A DNA stretch of 64,000 nt from Paenalcaligenes suwonensis (GCF_011290505.1 NZ_JAANPV010000004.1:1-64000), one strand, 5' to 3'. Shown: positions 53,802 through 64,000, counted from the stretch's first letter. Notes: generated by a model not told the origin, from the sequence alone. Translations and numbers: made by a program.

Positions 53802-54323
53802 TTACATGCGGCCTAATACATCGGTAGCGGGATTACGTCTATGCCAGTACGCCAGCACAATGTGCATAAAGATGGCGATAAACAGCACAATACCTAAATT
53901 ACCGTGCCAGTTATTACCCAAGGCCACCATCCATTCAACCTTGTTGTCGCTCGCCTGGGTAATGGGGATGCCAAAGTAATCAAAGGCGCGTCCCGATCCA
54001 TATTGGCGGAACAAGGCCATACAGGGCACCACCACCATAAACAGATACAGCAAACGGTGTCCCCACAGTGCAAAAGTGCTGATGGCTTCTGGCGATTCCT
54101 CGCGCATTTTCCATGCCCACAATACCCGTATCCACCACAGCAAGAACAAGGTAAAACCGATCAGCCTATGCCAGGGCCAGAGCGCATCCGAGAAAGGAGT
54201 CTCATCTGCGAATCGTCGTGCCAGAATCGTTACTAGCATGACTCCAAAACCTACCGCCATTAACCAATGCAAAAAACGGCTCACCCCATCGTACCGTGTT
54301 TGCGCATGGGAAAAAGAACGCAT
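53802..54323 (-). CDS. Cytochrome b561-type membrane protein
   Basis: 173 residues from the ATG at 54323, which has a perfect AAGGAGG site; an earlier ATG at 54338 lies before that site. Four membrane helices with heme-binding histidines in RFLHWLMAVG, WPWHRLIGFT, GHRLLYLF and the C-terminal HGNLGIVLFIAIFMHIVLAYWHRR. These proteins move electrons between quinol and periplasmic acceptors or superoxide. The AI-2E gene ends 25 bases upstream on the same strand, so the two could be co-transcribed. Confidence 0.92.
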   Translation of the reverse strand: MRSFSHAQTRYDGVSRFLHWLMAVGFGVMLVTILARRFADETPFSDALWPWHRLIGFTLFLLWWIRVLWAWKMREESPEAISTFALWGHRLLYLFMVVVPCMALFRQYGSGRAFDYFGIPITQASDNKVEWMVALGNNWHGNLGIVLFIAIFMHIVLAYWHRRNPATDVLGRM

Positions 54324-54348
54324 TACTGCCTCCTTCATCTACAAAAAG

Positions 54349-55416
54349 TTAGGGAATAGGACGAGTAGATGCTGCTTGGTGTGTCCACTCTCGCCACATA
54401 GCTACCAACAAAGCCATCAAGACTGGGCCAATGAACAACCCCACAAAGCCCATAGTCTGTACACCACCTACCAAACCAAAAAACGTAGGCAAGAAGGGAA
54501 GCTTCACCGGGCCGCCTACTAATCGAGGCCGCAGAGTTTTATCTACGATGAAGAGCTCTATCGCCCCCCACAAGAACAAGCCTACCCCTGCTCCCACACT
54601 GCCAGAACCTACTAAGTACAGCGATACCAAAGTAAAAGACAACGGTGCACCGCCTGGTATTAATGCCATGAAACCCGTGACCACCCCCAATAACGCTGGA
54701 GACGGCACACCGGCTACCCAATAGGCAATACCCAGCACAATCCCCTCGCCCAGTGCGATTAAGCCCATACCGGTAACGGTGGAGTTCACCGTCGCGGGTA
54801 CCACACGGGAAAACCGCTGCCAGCGCTCAGGCACTATACGCTCCCCGATCACATCTAACTGAGACAATATATGATCGCCATCTTTGTAGATGAAAAATAA
54901 GGTAATCAGCAGAAACAACAGCGTCAGCATCAGGTGAAAAACGTTACCTGTAGCGGACAACACCATGCGGTAAATATTGCCTAAATGCTGACCACTTACC
55001 ATCTCTACCATGGTGCCCAACGCGTGGGGTTCACCTAGGTATAGTGTCCAATACTCTGACACGCGATCCCCTACCAACGGCAAGGCGCTGATCCAATCTG
55101 GTACAGGCATACCATCACGGTTAGTCTCTAAAGCCCACGCAATAAAGCTGCTAGCCTCTTGGATAGCAAAAGAAAGGGCTAATGAGATAGGTACTACCAC
55201 CACTACAATCACCACCAATAGCGCTAGGGTGGCGGCTAAGGTATTGCGATTATTGCAGCGTATTAATAAACGTCTATACAGCGGCCAACTGGCCAACCCT
55301 ATAATCAGTGCTGCCAGCACTGGGACCAGAAAACCCCGCAAAAAATATAAACCGGCCAGAACTATAAGTAGCAATAACCAACGAGCAATCAGATGAGCCG
55401 GTAGTACAGGTTGCAT
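54349..55416 (-). CDS. AI-2E family transporter (PerM/TqsA family)
   Basis: 355 residues, about eight membrane helices. Family pattern: two N-terminal helices, a loop with a WI-rich stretch (PVPDWISALPLVGDRVSEYW), then PSPALLGVVTGFMALIPGGAPLSF and the C-terminal KLPFLPTFFGLVGGVQTMGFVGLFIGPVLMALL. Members export autoinducer-2 or act as sodium/proton antiporters, so the substrate is unspecified. It lies between nadE and the cytochrome b561 gene, all on the minus strand. Confidence 0.92.
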   Translation of the reverse strand: MQPVLPAHLIARWLLLLIVLAGLYFLRGFLVPVLAALIIGLASWPLYRRLLIRCNNRNTLAATLALLVVIVVVVVPISLALSFAIQEASSFIAWALETNRDGMPVPDWISALPLVGDRVSEYWTLYLGEPHALGTMVEMVSGQHLGNIYRMVLSATGNVFHLMLTLLFLLITLFFIYKDGDHILSQLDVIGERIVPERWQRFSRVVPATVNSTVTGMGLIALGEGIVLGIAYWVAGVPSPALLGVVTGFMALIPGGAPLSFTLVSLYLVGSGSVGAGVGLFLWGAIELFIVDKTLRPRLVGGPVKLPFLPTFFGLVGGVQTMGFVGLFIGPVLMALLVAMWREWTHQAASTRPIP

Positions 55417-55440
55417 AGATAAAGCGTCCGTGAGTAAGGA

Positions 55441-56283
55441 TCAAGCAGTAAAAGGTGGCGTAGCGGGTAAGGCGCGCTTATGTGCAGAGGCCGCAAAGTA
55501 GCGCAACATAATTTGAGCGGCCTCATCGCTGACTGCTTTACCTTCTAGAAAATCATCGATTTGCTCATAACTTACACCAAAAGCATCTTCATCTGGCTTT
55601 AGCGGTGACAAATCTTCTAAATCGGCGGTAGGTACTTTATACACTAGCTGATCGGGCGCTCCCATAAGAGAGCCTAAACCACGTACTTGGCGCTTCGTGA
55701 GCCCCGACAACGGCATAACATCAGCGGCCCCATCACCAAACTTGGTAAAGAACCCCATCAAGGCTTCCGCAGCATGATCACTGCCCAACACTAACCCAGA
55801 TGCCGCAGCCGCGGCGGCGTATTGCGCCACCATACGTTGTCGAGCTTTGATATTGCCTACAATGAAATCTTGCTGGGCTGCACTGGCAAAACTTTGCCCT
55901 GCTGCGACCAGCTGCGCCACCATCGCGTCTGTTGCTGGCTTGATATCCACCGTTAAGCGTTCGTCGGGCTGGATCACATCCATACACGCTTCGGCATCGG
56001 CCGCATCGGCTTGTTGTCCATAGGGCAGCCGCATCGCAATAAAACGTACGTTTTCGCCCTCGCCACGTAAGCGCTCGGCCGCGCGTTGGGCTAAGCATGC
56101 TGCGACGAGGGAATCCACCCCACCACTAATTCCTAACACCATCGCCCGTACACGACTGCGCTTCACATAGTTCATTAGAAAAACCAGACGACGTTCTAGC
56201 TCGTGCTCTAGGTTAAGCTCGGCTTTCACGCCTAATTCTTCAATAATTTGTTGTTGTGCCTCGCGCAATCTTGCATCCTGCAT
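55441..56283 (-). CDS. nadE: NH3-dependent NAD synthetase
   Basis: 280 residues, the size of the ammonia-dependent form with no glutaminase domain. The ATP-pyrophosphatase P-loop S-G-G-V-D-S is at 53-58, NIKARQRMVAQYA at about 148-160 and the GSDHAAEALMGFFTKFGDGAADVMPL region follows. It adenylates nicotinic acid adenine dinucleotide and amidates it with ammonia, the last step of NAD synthesis. No other nad gene is adjacent. Confidence 0.96.
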   Translation of the reverse strand: MQDARLREAQQQIIEELGVKAELNLEHELERRLVFLMNYVKRSRVRAMVLGISGGVDSLVAACLAQRAAERLRGEGENVRFIAMRLPYGQQADAADAEACMDVIQPDERLTVDIKPATDAMVAQLVAAGQSFASAAQQDFIVGNIKARQRMVAQYAAAAAASGLVLGSDHAAEALMGFFTKFGDGAADVMPLSGLTKRQVRGLGSLMGAPDQLVYKVPTADLEDLSPLKPDEDAFGVSYEQIDDFLEGKAVSDEAAQIMLRYFAASAHKRALPATPPFTA

Positions 56284-56459
56284 AGTCTTTTCCTACTTGA
56301 GTTCCAACTGCATTGAAGCACTTATTGTAATGCCATGCAGCTAGACTCACGGTTAAAAATCGACCCATTTACCCTACAGATCCTGACAGTCTGACAGAAC
56401 ATTACCCGCTATACTGATAATACTTTACCAATTGCGTCATTTCGTTACTGTCTATCAGG

Positions 56460-57581
56460 ATGACAACCTCTTCCTTACACGACCTAAAAACACTGAGCAT
56501 CGCTTCGCTACAAGATACCTTCTCTACGCGTTATCACTCCAAAGACTTCAGCTTTGCCCGCAGTGAATACCTATGCGTTAGGATACAGATCATTGCTTTG
56601 CTCTTTGCCTTACTGACCCCATTATGGGCAGTCATGGACCACTTAGCGTTACCGGAAGACACACTCAACACACTGCTGTTTTTACGTGTGATGATGTTTA
56701 TTGGCTTGGTCGCTATCTTGCTAATCTCTAGGTTCAAACGCTCTAACCGCAGCAGCTTACTGCTTAGTGCCGCTCTGTTTATACTGCCGGCTCTGTTCTA
56801 TGGCGCTGTGCTGTTCTATTTACCTAAAGACGGGCATTACTCACTAGTAGGCTATAGCTTTATCCCGTATTTACTCACGGCCACCTTAGGGATCTTCCCC
56901 TTCACACTGATAGAGTCTTTGGGCATAGGGTTGTGCTTACTTGTGCTGCAGTTTTGTTCCGGTTTTGTAGATGGTTCGGTGTTTAGCCCTAGAGCCTTAC
57001 AAGACCTATGGCTGCTGGCAGCCCTGTTGGTGATTGCCATGACCACCAACCATTTTCAGTTGGGTTTGCTACTGCGCTTATACAGACAGGCCACCCACGA
57101 CCCGCTAACGGGCTTACTGAACCGCACGGCGCTGACGCGTCACATCGAACACCACACACCGCAAGAGCTAACACCTCCCGTAGCCGTGATGCTGCTGGAT
57201 CTAGACCATTTCAAACAAATCAACGACCAACACGGCCACTCCGTAGGCGATCAGGTGCTTAAGCGTTTTGCGCTACTGCTGAAAAAAGAAAGCCGCCAAC
57301 AGGATGTCATTTGTAGATACGGCGGTGAAGAGTTCTTGCTACTAAGCGGCCCCTGTACAGTAGAGGCTGCCATGACCCACGCCGAACGTATACGCGAAAC
57401 CTGCCATCAGCTTTGCTTGACCAACTTAGAGGGTGAATCTGTCAGCCTCACTGTCAGCATAGGCATCAGTATGTTGCGGCATGGCGAGCACTTAAACGAT
57501 GCTATACAACGTGCGGATCAACGCCTATACCAAGCCAAACGAGCAGGCCGCAACTGCATCATGGCTGGCACGGCAATCTAA
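56460..57581 (+). CDS. Membrane-anchored diguanylate cyclase
   Basis: 373 residues. Residues about 40-200 form six hydrophobic helices with no recognisable periplasmic sensor domain. The C-terminal GGDEF domain (about 215-370) reads THDPLTGLLNRTAL, VMLLDLDHFKQINDQHGHSVGDQVL and Y-G-G-E-E-F, an active-site form (GGEEF). Five residues before it sits R-Q-Q-D, a good match to the RxxD inhibitory c-di-GMP site, so product inhibition is expected. It should make c-di-GMP in response to a membrane signal. No EAL domain. Confidence 0.95.
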   Translation: MTTSSLHDLKTLSIASLQDTFSTRYHSKDFSFARSEYLCVRIQIIALLFALLTPLWAVMDHLALPEDTLNTLLFLRVMMFIGLVAILLISRFKRSNRSSLLLSAALFILPALFYGAVLFYLPKDGHYSLVGYSFIPYLLTATLGIFPFTLIESLGIGLCLLVLQFCSGFVDGSVFSPRALQDLWLLAALLVIAMTTNHFQLGLLLRLYRQATHDPLTGLLNRTALTRHIEHHTPQELTPPVAVMLLDLDHFKQINDQHGHSVGDQVLKRFALLLKKESRQQDVICRYGGEEFLLLSGPCTVEAAMTHAERIRETCHQLCLTNLEGESVSLTVSIGISMLRHGEHLNDAIQRADQRLYQAKRAGRNCIMAGTAI

Positions 57582-57635
57582 GCTGTAATAGTCGTTACAG
57601 CCCACTTAGTCACCACCTGCTGCCGTAGCCTAAGG

Positions 57636-57952
57636 CTGCGAAAGTATTTTTTTATTTGAGACACCAAATAAAAAAACACTTCCATCCGCCTTTTGCTCGT
57701 CGCTTACAGAGGTTTTTGATTGGGTGGCTACTGTCAGGTATTTCTATTTCTGTAGCAGGTAGTGAAAGAGTGGTGGCTCACGCTGGTAATGACAAATCTG
57801 TATGCAAAATAAGTGAGCCTAATCGCTGCTGTTAGGTTTGATTAAAGCGCTATTGAAGAAAGGGCAGTAAGCCTATCAATTGCGATACTTCAGAGGCGGC
57901 GGAGGAAAACTTTTTTGATTTGGTGTCTCAAATCACAAAAAGTTGTTCCGCA
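57636..57952. repeat. Long inverted repeat flanking about 200 bp in a gene-free region
   Basis: In the 535-base gap between the cyclase gene and ilvD, the left arm (about 57636-57690) and the right arm (about 57896-57952) are imperfect reverse complements. They share an identical 16-mer, ATTTGAGACACCAAAT (57654-57669, and reversed at 57918-57933), flanked on both sides by T-rich and A-rich tracts and by a TCCGCC/GGCGGA end. No coding frame was recognised inside. It could be a small non-autonomous mobile element, a large hairpin or a pair of regulator sites. Confidence 0.7.
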
Positions 57953-58069
57953 GTCCCTCAGCATGTGCGATGAATACAGTGGTTACTACGAATCAGCATC
58001 ACGAGTAGAAGCCCACCACGCGTTAATCCACAGCGCGTGCAATGAACAGCAGTAACCCGACAACGAAAA

Positions 58070-58093
58070 AAAGGCAGCACTAAGGCTGCCTTT
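58070..58093 (-). terminator. Terminator of ilvD
   Basis: AAAGGCAGC (58070-58078) pairs with GCTGCCTTT (58085-58093) around a 6-base loop. Read on the minus strand it is followed by a run of T. It lies 24 bases past the ilvD stop. Confidence 0.88.
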
Positions 58094-58116
58094 CTTCATG
58101 TCTACAACGACGTAAC

Positions 58117-59982
58117 TTACTTACGGTACAACTGACTCACGTCACGTACTGCACCACGGTCAGCCGAAGTAGCCAATGCCGCATAAGCACGCAACGCTTG
58201 GGATACTACGCGTTTGCGGTCCTCCACAGGCTGCCATGCATCTGCACCGCGCGCTTCCATTGCTGCACGACGTGTCGCCAATTCGTCATCGCTAACGGCC
58301 AAGTGAATACGACGATTAGGAATATCAATTTCAATCACGTCGTTTTCTTCTACCAAACCAATGGCGCCGCCTTCTGCCGCCTCAGGCGACGCGTGGCCAA
58401 TCACCAAGCCAGACGAGCCACCCGAGAAACGGCCATCGGTAAACAAGGCCGCTTTAGCGCCTAGACCTTTGGATTTCAGGTAAGACGTTGGGTACAGCAT
58501 TTCTTGCATGCCAGGGCCGCCTTTAGGGCCTTCGTAGCGAATAATCACTACGTCGCCTTCGCCTACTTTGCCATTCAAAATACCATCTACCGCGCTTTCT
58601 TGGCTTTCGTAAATACGCGCACGACCAGTAAAGGTCAGAATGCTTTCATCCACACCCGCTGTTTTCACGATACAGCCGTTGACTGCCAAGTTACCGTACA
58701 ACACCGCCAAGCCGCCATCTTGTGAGTAAGCGAACTCTTTGCTGCGTATACAACCGCCTTCGCGGTCTAGGTCTAAGTCTTCGTAGTAACGATCTTGGCT
58801 GAATGCCACTTGGGTAGGAATGCCACCCGGTGCAGACAGGTAGAATTTTTCTACCGCTTTCAAGTTTTCACCCTTAACGTCCCAACGACGAATGGCTTCG
58901 CCCAGCGTACCGCTGTGGATATTGTTCACGTCTAGGTTCAGCAAATCAGCGCGTGCCAGCTCTGCCAAAATACCTAAAATACCGCCCGCGCGGTGTACGT
59001 CTTCAATGTGGTATTGCTGTGTAGCAGGGGCCACTTTACTCAAGCATGGCACACGACGCGAAATGCGGTCGATATCGCTCATGGTGAAGTTCACTTCGGC
59101 TTCTTGCGCTGCTGCCAACAAGTGCAATACGGTATTGGTAGAACCACCCATGGCCACGTCTAGTGTCATGGCGTTCTCAAAGGCTTCAAACGTTGCTACG
59201 TTACGTGGCAACACCGATGCGTCGTCTTGTTCGTAGTAACGTTTGCACAGTTCTACAATCAAACCGCCAGCCATTTCAAACAAGCCTTTACGGCGTGCGT
59301 GCGTGGCCACAATGGTACCGTTACCTGGCAGGGACAAACCCAGCGCTTCGGTTAAACAGTTCATGGAGTTAGCGGTAAACATACCCGAACAGGAACCGCA
59401 TGTAGGACAGGCGCTGCGTTCGGTTTCGGCAACCTCTTCGTCAGACACATTGTCTTCAGCCGCTTGGATCATGGCATCTACCAAGTCCAACTTACGCACC
59501 ACGGTTTTGCCATCTTTGGACATCACTTTACCGGCTTCCATCGGGCCGCCGGACACAAAGATGGTAGGAATGTTCAAGCGTAAAGACGCCATCAACATCC
59601 CGGGGGTAATTTTGTCGCAGTTAGAGATACACACCATCGCATCGGCACAGTGAGCATTCACCATGTACTCGACGGAATCCGCAATCAGTTCACGTGAAGG
59701 CAGCGAATACAGCATGCCATCGTGACCCATAGCGATACCATCATCCACCGCAATGGTATTGAATTCTTTGGCTACACCACCTGCTGCTTCGATATGACGT
59801 GCCACAAGCTGGCCCATATCTTTAAGGTGTACGTGCCCCGGAACGAACTGCGTGAACGAGTTCACAACGGCAATAATAGGTTTGCTGAAGTCGCCATCTT
59901 TCATGCCCGTTGCGCGCCACAATGCGCGCGCGCCGGCCATGTTGCGGCCATGAGTAGATGTACGTGAACGATAGTGTGGCAT
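58117..59982 (-). CDS. ilvD: Dihydroxy-acid dehydratase
   Basis: 621 residues from the ATG at 59982 ([14 protein letters not shown], the normal N terminus; the frame reaches back to 60000). An iron-sulfur dehydratase that turns 2,3-dihydroxy-3-methylbutanoate and its homologue into the keto acids of valine and isoleucine. Landmarks are C-D-K-I-T-P-G-M, the cluster motif [27 protein letters not shown] and [11 protein letters not shown]. It closely follows E. coli IlvD. Monocistronic here and divergent from ppc. Confidence 0.98.
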   Translation of the reverse strand: MPHYRSRTSTHGRNMAGARALWRATGMKDGDFSKPIIAVVNSFTQFVPGHVHLKDMGQLVARHIEAAGGVAKEFNTIAVDDGIAMGHDGMLYSLPSRELIADSVEYMVNAHCADAMVCISNCDKITPGMLMASLRLNIPTIFVSGGPMEAGKVMSKDGKTVVRKLDLVDAMIQAAEDNVSDEEVAETERSACPTCGSCSGMFTANSMNCLTEALGLSLPGNGTIVATHARRKGLFEMAGGLIVELCKRYYEQDDASVLPRNVATFEAFENAMTLDVAMGGSTNTVLHLLAAAQEAEVNFTMSDIDRISRRVPCLSKVAPATQQYHIEDVHRAGGILGILAELARADLLNLDVNNIHSGTLGEAIRRWDVKGENLKAVEKFYLSAPGGIPTQVAFSQDRYYEDLDLDREGGCIRSKEFAYSQDGGLAVLYGNLAVNGCIVKTAGVDESILTFTGRARIYESQESAVDGILNGKVGEGDVVIIRYEGPKGGPGMQEMLYPTSYLKSKGLGAKAALFTDGRFSGGSSGLVIGHASPEAAEGGAIGLVEENDVIEIDIPNRRIHLAVSDDELATRRAAMEARGADAWQPVEDRKRVVSQALRAYAALATSADRGAVRDVSQLYRK

Positions 59983-60130
59983 GTGTGCTGCTCTAGTCAA
60001 AAAGCATGTAAAAGAAGACTATGATAAACGTGCAAGCAACATAAAGCGACCAGACTGCTAAAAAAACACAGCCAATTGCTTGCAAGTGAATCTAAAACGC
60101 CCCGCATACCCCACATCTACAGGAGACACC

Positions 60131-62953
60131 ATGCCCCAGTTGCGTCCAACATCCACCGAATTACCCCTGCTACGCCAAGACATACGCCTGTTAGGCAAAG
60201 CACTGGGAGACGTGATTTACGACACGGATGGGGCAGAGATTTTCACGATTATCGAGCGACTGCGACGCAGTGCTGTGGGCTATAGACGCTCGGGCGATAA
60301 GCAAGAACTGCAGACCCTTACTAACGCCATTCCGCAACTCAGTCAGTTAGATGCCCATACCGTGGCACGGGCATTTGCCTACTTCCTGCACCTGTCTAAT
60401 ATTGCTGAAGACCGCGAACAAACACGCCAACGCCGCCAGCACAGCCCCGAACAAACACCCGGCTCGCTAGAGTACGCCTTGGCCTTATTTGCCAAGCAAC
60501 CTGAACCCGAGCAACTGCTGGCTTTTCTAGAACAAGCCTGTATTGTGCCGGTGCTGACTGCTCACCCTACCGAAGTGCAACGCCAAAGCACGCTCGCACT
60601 ACATCAGGCGATTGCTGCGCTATTGCCTCTATTGGATCAACAAGCGGCTGGACACCAACCCCAACTGCGTCATCGCTTAACCGCGTTAATCACTACCATG
60701 TGGAAAACGCGCATGCTGCGCCAACATAAACTGACTGTGCTGGATGAAATTGACAACGCGTTGGCCTACTATCCGCACACGTTCTTCCAAGCCATTCCGC
60801 AGCTGTACCACGACTTAGACTTACTGTTGCACCCCGCAGCCGCCAACACCCGCTCGGCGTTAAGCCAACCTCCGCTGCGCCCCTTACCTGCTTTTTTACG
60901 CATGGGAAGCTGGATTGGTGGTGACCGAGATGGCAATCCCAACGTCGATGCCAACACGTTGGAACAAGCGTTACTGCATCAAAGCAGTACGGCTTTGCGT
61001 CACTACTTAAGCGAACTGAAAGCCTTAGGCACTGAGCTGTCGTTATCGGAATCTTTGGCCCCAGCCAGTGAAGCCTTGATGGCATTATCAGCGCAAAGCC
61101 AAGACCAATCCCCACACCGCGTGGATGAACCCTACCGACGCGCCTGCATTCATTTATATGCGCGCGTTGCTGCCACTAGTCAGCACTTAACCGGCAAAAG
61201 TCTGGCAATGCACCACACTTACGCGGCACCGCCGTACGACTCCCCTGACGCCTTGCTAAGCGACCTGCAGTGTATTGCTGACTCGTTGCAAAACAGCCAT
61301 GCGGCGGCCATTGCTGACTTACGTTTACGCAACTTGATGCAAGCGGTCAGCATCTTTGGCTTCCATTTAGCCACGCTGGATTTACGCCAAAGCTCTGACG
61401 TACACGAGCGCGTGTTACACGAACTGTTCCAAGCGGCTGGCGTGCAATTTCAAGGCAAACTGGTGCAATACAGTCAACTAAGTGAAGATGACCGTATTGC
61501 GCTGTTGCGCCAAGAAATGGCCGAAACCCGCCCGCTAGTATCGCCCTGGTTAACCTACTCGGACGAAACCGAGAAAGAGTTAGCCATACTGCGCTATGCG
61601 GCCAAAGCCCGCCAACAATATGGCCACCGTGCGATTGAGCAAAGTATTGTGTCGCACACTGAAACCCTCAGCGACTTGCTGGAAGTACTGGTGCTGCAAC
61701 AAGAAACCGGGTTACTGATCCCCGGGCTGCACGATAAGCAATCCTCTGGGTTAATGGTGGTCCCCCTGTTCGAGACCATTCCTGACTTGCAGTGCGGTGC
61801 AGCCATTATGGCGGCCTACTTGGCCTTGCCTGAAGTCTCGGCCCGCATACGTCATGCACAAGACTCCGTACAAGAAGTGATGCTGGGGTATTCAGACAGC
61901 AACAAAGACGGCGGCTACTTATGCTCTAACTGGTCGCTGTACCAAACCGAGCGCGAACTGCTGGAAGTTTTTAACCAACACGGTGTTCGACTGCGCCTGT
62001 TCCACGGGCGTGGTGGCTCTGTAGGCAGGGGCGGTGGCCCTAGCTTTGACGCTATCTTGGCTCAACCTGCTGGTACGGTTAACGGCCTGATTCGCTTAAC
62101 TGAACAAGGCGAAATCATTCAAGGTCGATATAAAAATGCCGACGTAGGCCGTTGGCACTTAGAAATGTTAGTAGCGGCTACCTTACAAGCTAGCCTCAAC
62201 AGCTCTACCGATGTAGAACACGAGCAAGTCAGCAAGTACGGTGCGGCCATGCAGTTTATGTCGGATGCTGCACGCGATAGCTACCGTGCCTTGGTGTATG
62301 ACACCCCCGGCTTTAACGACTACTTCTTTAGTGCCACACCCATACGCGAAATAGCAGGCCTGAACATAGGCTCACGCCCCTCGTCACGCAAGGCATCGCA
62401 AACTATTGAAGACTTGCGCGCAATTCCGTGGGGTTTCTCATGGGCGCAATGCCGTCTGCCCATTACCGGCTGGTACGGCGTAGGCAGTGCCATAGAGCGC
62501 TACCTCAATGAAGGGATTGCTGGTGGCCCACGCACCCAAGAACTACGCCTGCAACAACTACGCGATATGGCTAAAGAATGGCCATTTTTCCGCACTCTCC
62601 TGTCCAACATGGAACAAGTGCTGGCTAAAACTGACCTAGACATTGGCGCTGCCTACGCGACTTTGTGCCCTGACGACGCCTTGGCTACCCGTATTTTTGG
62701 TGCCATACGCGAAGAGTACGAACGCTGCTGCACGCTATTTACTCTGCTCACCGAGCACGCCCTGCTAGAACACGACCCAGCATTGCAAGCAGCTTTAGCC
62801 GAGCGTTTTGCTTATATTGACCCGCTTAATCACCTGCAAGTAGAGCTACTGCACCGTCTGCGTCAGCACCCGCTAGACACGGCCACCGAGGAGCAAGAGG
62901 CTATACATATTACGATTAACGGTATTGCGGCTGGCCTTCGTAATTCGGGCTAA
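60131..62953 (+). CDS. ppc: Phosphoenolpyruvate carboxylase
   Basis: 940 residues from the ATG at 60131, preceded by AGGAGA; upstream codons to 60080 are unlikely. Makes oxaloacetate from PEP and bicarbonate to refill the TCA cycle. Catalytic histidines occur in [11 protein letters not shown] and in the [13 protein letters not shown] region; the glycine-rich [14 protein letters not shown] loop and [10 protein letters not shown] are intact, and the chain ends in the normal [11 protein letters not shown]. Full length. Confidence 0.98.
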   Translation: MPQLRPTSTELPLLRQDIRLLGKALGDVIYDTDGAEIFTIIERLRRSAVGYRRSGDKQELQTLTNAIPQLSQLDAHTVARAFAYFLHLSNIAEDREQTRQRRQHSPEQTPGSLEYALALFAKQPEPEQLLAFLEQACIVPVLTAHPTEVQRQSTLALHQAIAALLPLLDQQAAGHQPQLRHRLTALITTMWKTRMLRQHKLTVLDEIDNALAYYPHTFFQAIPQLYHDLDLLLHPAAANTRSALSQPPLRPLPAFLRMGSWIGGDRDGNPNVDANTLEQALLHQSSTALRHYLSELKALGTELSLSESLAPASEALMALSAQSQDQSPHRVDEPYRRACIHLYARVAATSQHLTGKSLAMHHTYAAPPYDSPDALLSDLQCIADSLQNSHAAAIADLRLRNLMQAVSIFGFHLATLDLRQSSDVHERVLHELFQAAGVQFQGKLVQYSQLSEDDRIALLRQEMAETRPLVSPWLTYSDETEKELAILRYAAKARQQYGHRAIEQSIVSHTETLSDLLEVLVLQQETGLLIPGLHDKQSSGLMVVPLFETIPDLQCGAAIMAAYLALPEVSARIRHAQDSVQEVMLGYSDSNKDGGYLCSNWSLYQTERELLEVFNQHGVRLRLFHGRGGSVGRGGGPSFDAILAQPAGTVNGLIRLTEQGEIIQGRYKNADVGRWHLEMLVAATLQASLNSSTDVEHEQVSKYGAAMQFMSDAARDSYRALVYDTPGFNDYFFSATPIREIAGLNIGSRPSSRKASQTIEDLRAIPWGFSWAQCRLPITGWYGVGSAIERYLNEGIAGGPRTQELRLQQLRDMAKEWPFFRTLLSNMEQVLAKTDLDIGAAYATLCPDDALATRIFGAIREEYERCCTLFTLLTEHALLEHDPALQAALAERFAYIDPLNHLQVELLHRLRQHPLDTATEEQEAIHITINGIAAGLRNSG

Positions 62954-63025
62954 AGCCTGATTCTGCCTGCTGGTCTAGCTACCGGCAGGCAGGCTACAAT
63001 GCTCTATCCGGTTATTGTTTATGCC

Positions 63026-63217
63026 ATGAAAGCTTTCTTGCAACGCCCTATCTGGCGCGCCATTATCCTTTGCATACCCCTGTGGATAATTTTCAGTAAT
63101 TTCGTGCTCGCGGTGATTAGCGCGACGGCCATCAGTTACCTGATAGGCATGATTACTGAACTTCGACGCTTACAAGCACGCCAACGCAACAAGTCTGAAC
63201 CGCCATCCTCTTCTTGA
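63026..63217 (+). CDS. Small membrane protein of unknown function
   Basis: 63 residues from the ATG at 63026 (an in-frame ATG at 62999 would add nine residues). It has one or two hydrophobic helices (WRAIILCIPLWIIFSNFVLAVISATAISYLIG), then a basic, polar tail (ELRRLQARQRNKSEPPSSS). It lies between ppc and the methyltransferase gene, with five bases to the latter's first possible ATG. No family recognised; the length, codon use and spacing suggest a real gene. Confidence 0.6.
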   Translation: MKAFLQRPIWRAIILCIPLWIIFSNFVLAVISATAISYLIGMITELRRLQARQRNKSEPPSSS

Positions 63218-63221
63218 TCAC

Positions 63222-64000
63222 ATGAAACTGCTGCAAACACCCCACTTTCCTTCAGGTCTTCCTATGTTGGAACCTGAACTGGCTACTGTTCTGGATCAAC
63301 ACCATCAGGCGCTTAGCGAACTCATCCACGCCGAGTCGGGCTTTGTACCCTTTGACCGCTGGATGCACCACTGTATGTATGCCCCGGGTTACGGCTATTA
63401 CACCGGCGGCAGCACAAAATTTGGCAGCACTTCGCCACAAGGCGACTTCACCACGGCTCCCGAACTTACCCCCTTATTTGGTCAAACCGTTGCCACACAA
63501 ATACACCAAGTATTGCAACAGCTAGGTAGCGTACAGGTGGTAGAGTTTGGCGCAGGTACAGGCGCATGGGCCAAAGCCATTATTCCTGCGTTGCTAGAAC
63601 TCGGTATCACCGTGGAATACGCTATTCTTGAACTGTCGCCCGACCTACAACAGCGCCAGCAACACACCTTGGCCGAGTTTGGTGCACAGGTGCAATGGTT
63701 GCAGCAGTTACCCGAAGACTTTGTAGGCTGCGTGATTGCTAACGAAGTCTTAGACGCTATGCCTGTACATCTGGTAGAGCGTGCTGCTGACGGCAGCATT
63801 CTGGAAGTAGGTGTCACGCTCGTTGATGCGAGCAGCGCAACAGCTCCATTAGTCAGCCCCTTTCAATGGGCTGCCAAAGCGGCTAGTCCTGAATTAGCCG
63901 CTATCGCTGAACAACGCTTGCCCAACATTCCAGGCTACCGTACAGAAATTAATCTACAAGCTGAAGCGTGGATCAAAGAAGCGGGCCGTTGGTTAAAGCG
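63222..64000 (+). CDS. SAM-dependent methyltransferase, MidA/NDUFAF7 family (partial, runs off the window)
   Basis: The frame is open to the window end. The start is either ATG 63222 or ATG 63264 (MLEPELAT). Family pattern: YAPGYGYYTGGSTKFGSTSP then G-D-F-T-T-A-P-E-L-T-P-L-F-G-Q, the SAM-binding loop E-F-G-A-G-T-G-A-W-A and I-A-N-E-V-L-D-A-M-P-V. This is the SAM-dependent methyltransferase group (PF02636) related to mitochondrial MidA/NDUFAF7, which methylates an arginine of a complex I subunit; bacterial targets are unknown. About 250 residues are visible, roughly two thirds of the family length. Confidence 0.88.
   Translation, partial: MKLLQTPHFPSGLPMLEPELATVLDQHHQALSELIHAESGFVPFDRWMHHCMYAPGYGYYTGGSTKFGSTSPQGDFTTAPELTPLFGQTVATQIHQVLQQLGSVQVVEFGAGTGAWAKAIIPALLELGITVEYAILELSPDLQQRQQHTLAEFGAQVQWLQQLPEDFVGCVIANEVLDAMPVHLVERAADGSILEVGVTLVDASSATAPLVSPFQWAAKAASPELAAIAEQRLPNIPGYRTEINLQAEAWIKEAGRWLK

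Overview
The window looks like a chromosomal segment of a betaproteobacterium, most likely Alcaligenaceae (Burkholderiales). This is an inference from the mix of a Bug-type tripartite tricarboxylate transporter, CaiB/BaiF CoA-transferase catabolism, many LysR, GntR and IclR regulators beside small catabolic operons, and ilvD, ppc and nadE genes of proteobacterial type. Most of the window has a moderate, even base composition. The first ~950 bases are clearly more AT-rich and carry relics, so they look like a decayed accessory patch.

Layout. 1-950: right end of an IS3-family element abutting a broken hxsB gene, the radical SAM maturase of the His-Xaa-Ser system. 959-4848: LysR, dkgB, an old-yellow-enzyme reductase and an SDR. 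4912-14970: an eight-gene minus-strand operon (APH-fold kinase, phospholyase-type class III PLP enzyme, complete dipeptide-type ABC importer, acetylpolyamine-amidohydrolase-like deacetylase, SDR) with a divergent GntR regulator and palindromic operators; it looks like uptake and catabolism of an N-acylated amino-alcohol or hydroxy-amino acid. 15132-16977: DyP peroxidase with encapsulin targeting tail plus encapsulin shell. 17179-22748: a Fur-box-preceded FecI/FecR/TonB-receptor signalling system and a YncE-like beta-propeller. 22765-24890: thiC under a TPP riboswitch.

25077-31112: TctA/TctB/TctC importer, two SDRs, a 2,4'-dihydroxyacetophenone-dioxygenase-like cupin and an IclR regulator with a duplicated operator. 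31267-38503: a large secreted alpha/beta hydrolase, an AAA ATPase, a DMT transporter, a serine/threonine dehydratase-fold lyase, and an MFS efflux pump with its divergent TetR and a perfect operator. 38635-47307: a cluster resembling the Pseudomonas itaconate-degradation (ict-ich-ccl) locus, with MmgE/PrpD, ornithine-cyclodeaminase-like and two LysR genes.

47400-53106: a second candidate catabolic operon with little precedent: periplasmic binding protein, fused ABC permease-ATPase, amidase, orphan ectoine-synthase-like cupin, DUF1989 protein and GntR regulator, preceded by a perfect 13-bp inverted repeat. 53299-64000: housekeeping and miscellaneous genes (UspA, cytochrome b561, AI-2E family transporter, nadE, diguanylate cyclase, ilvD, ppc, small membrane protein, partial MidA-type methyltransferase) plus a 535-bp gap holding a long inverted repeat.

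The two best candidates for undescribed biology are the kinase/phospholyase/deacetylase operon (4912-14211) and the amidase/EctC-like/DUF1989 operon (47400-53106). No CRISPR array, tRNA or rRNA gene was recognised. Coordinates of starts were adjusted where a ribosome-binding site or family length favoured an internal codon.
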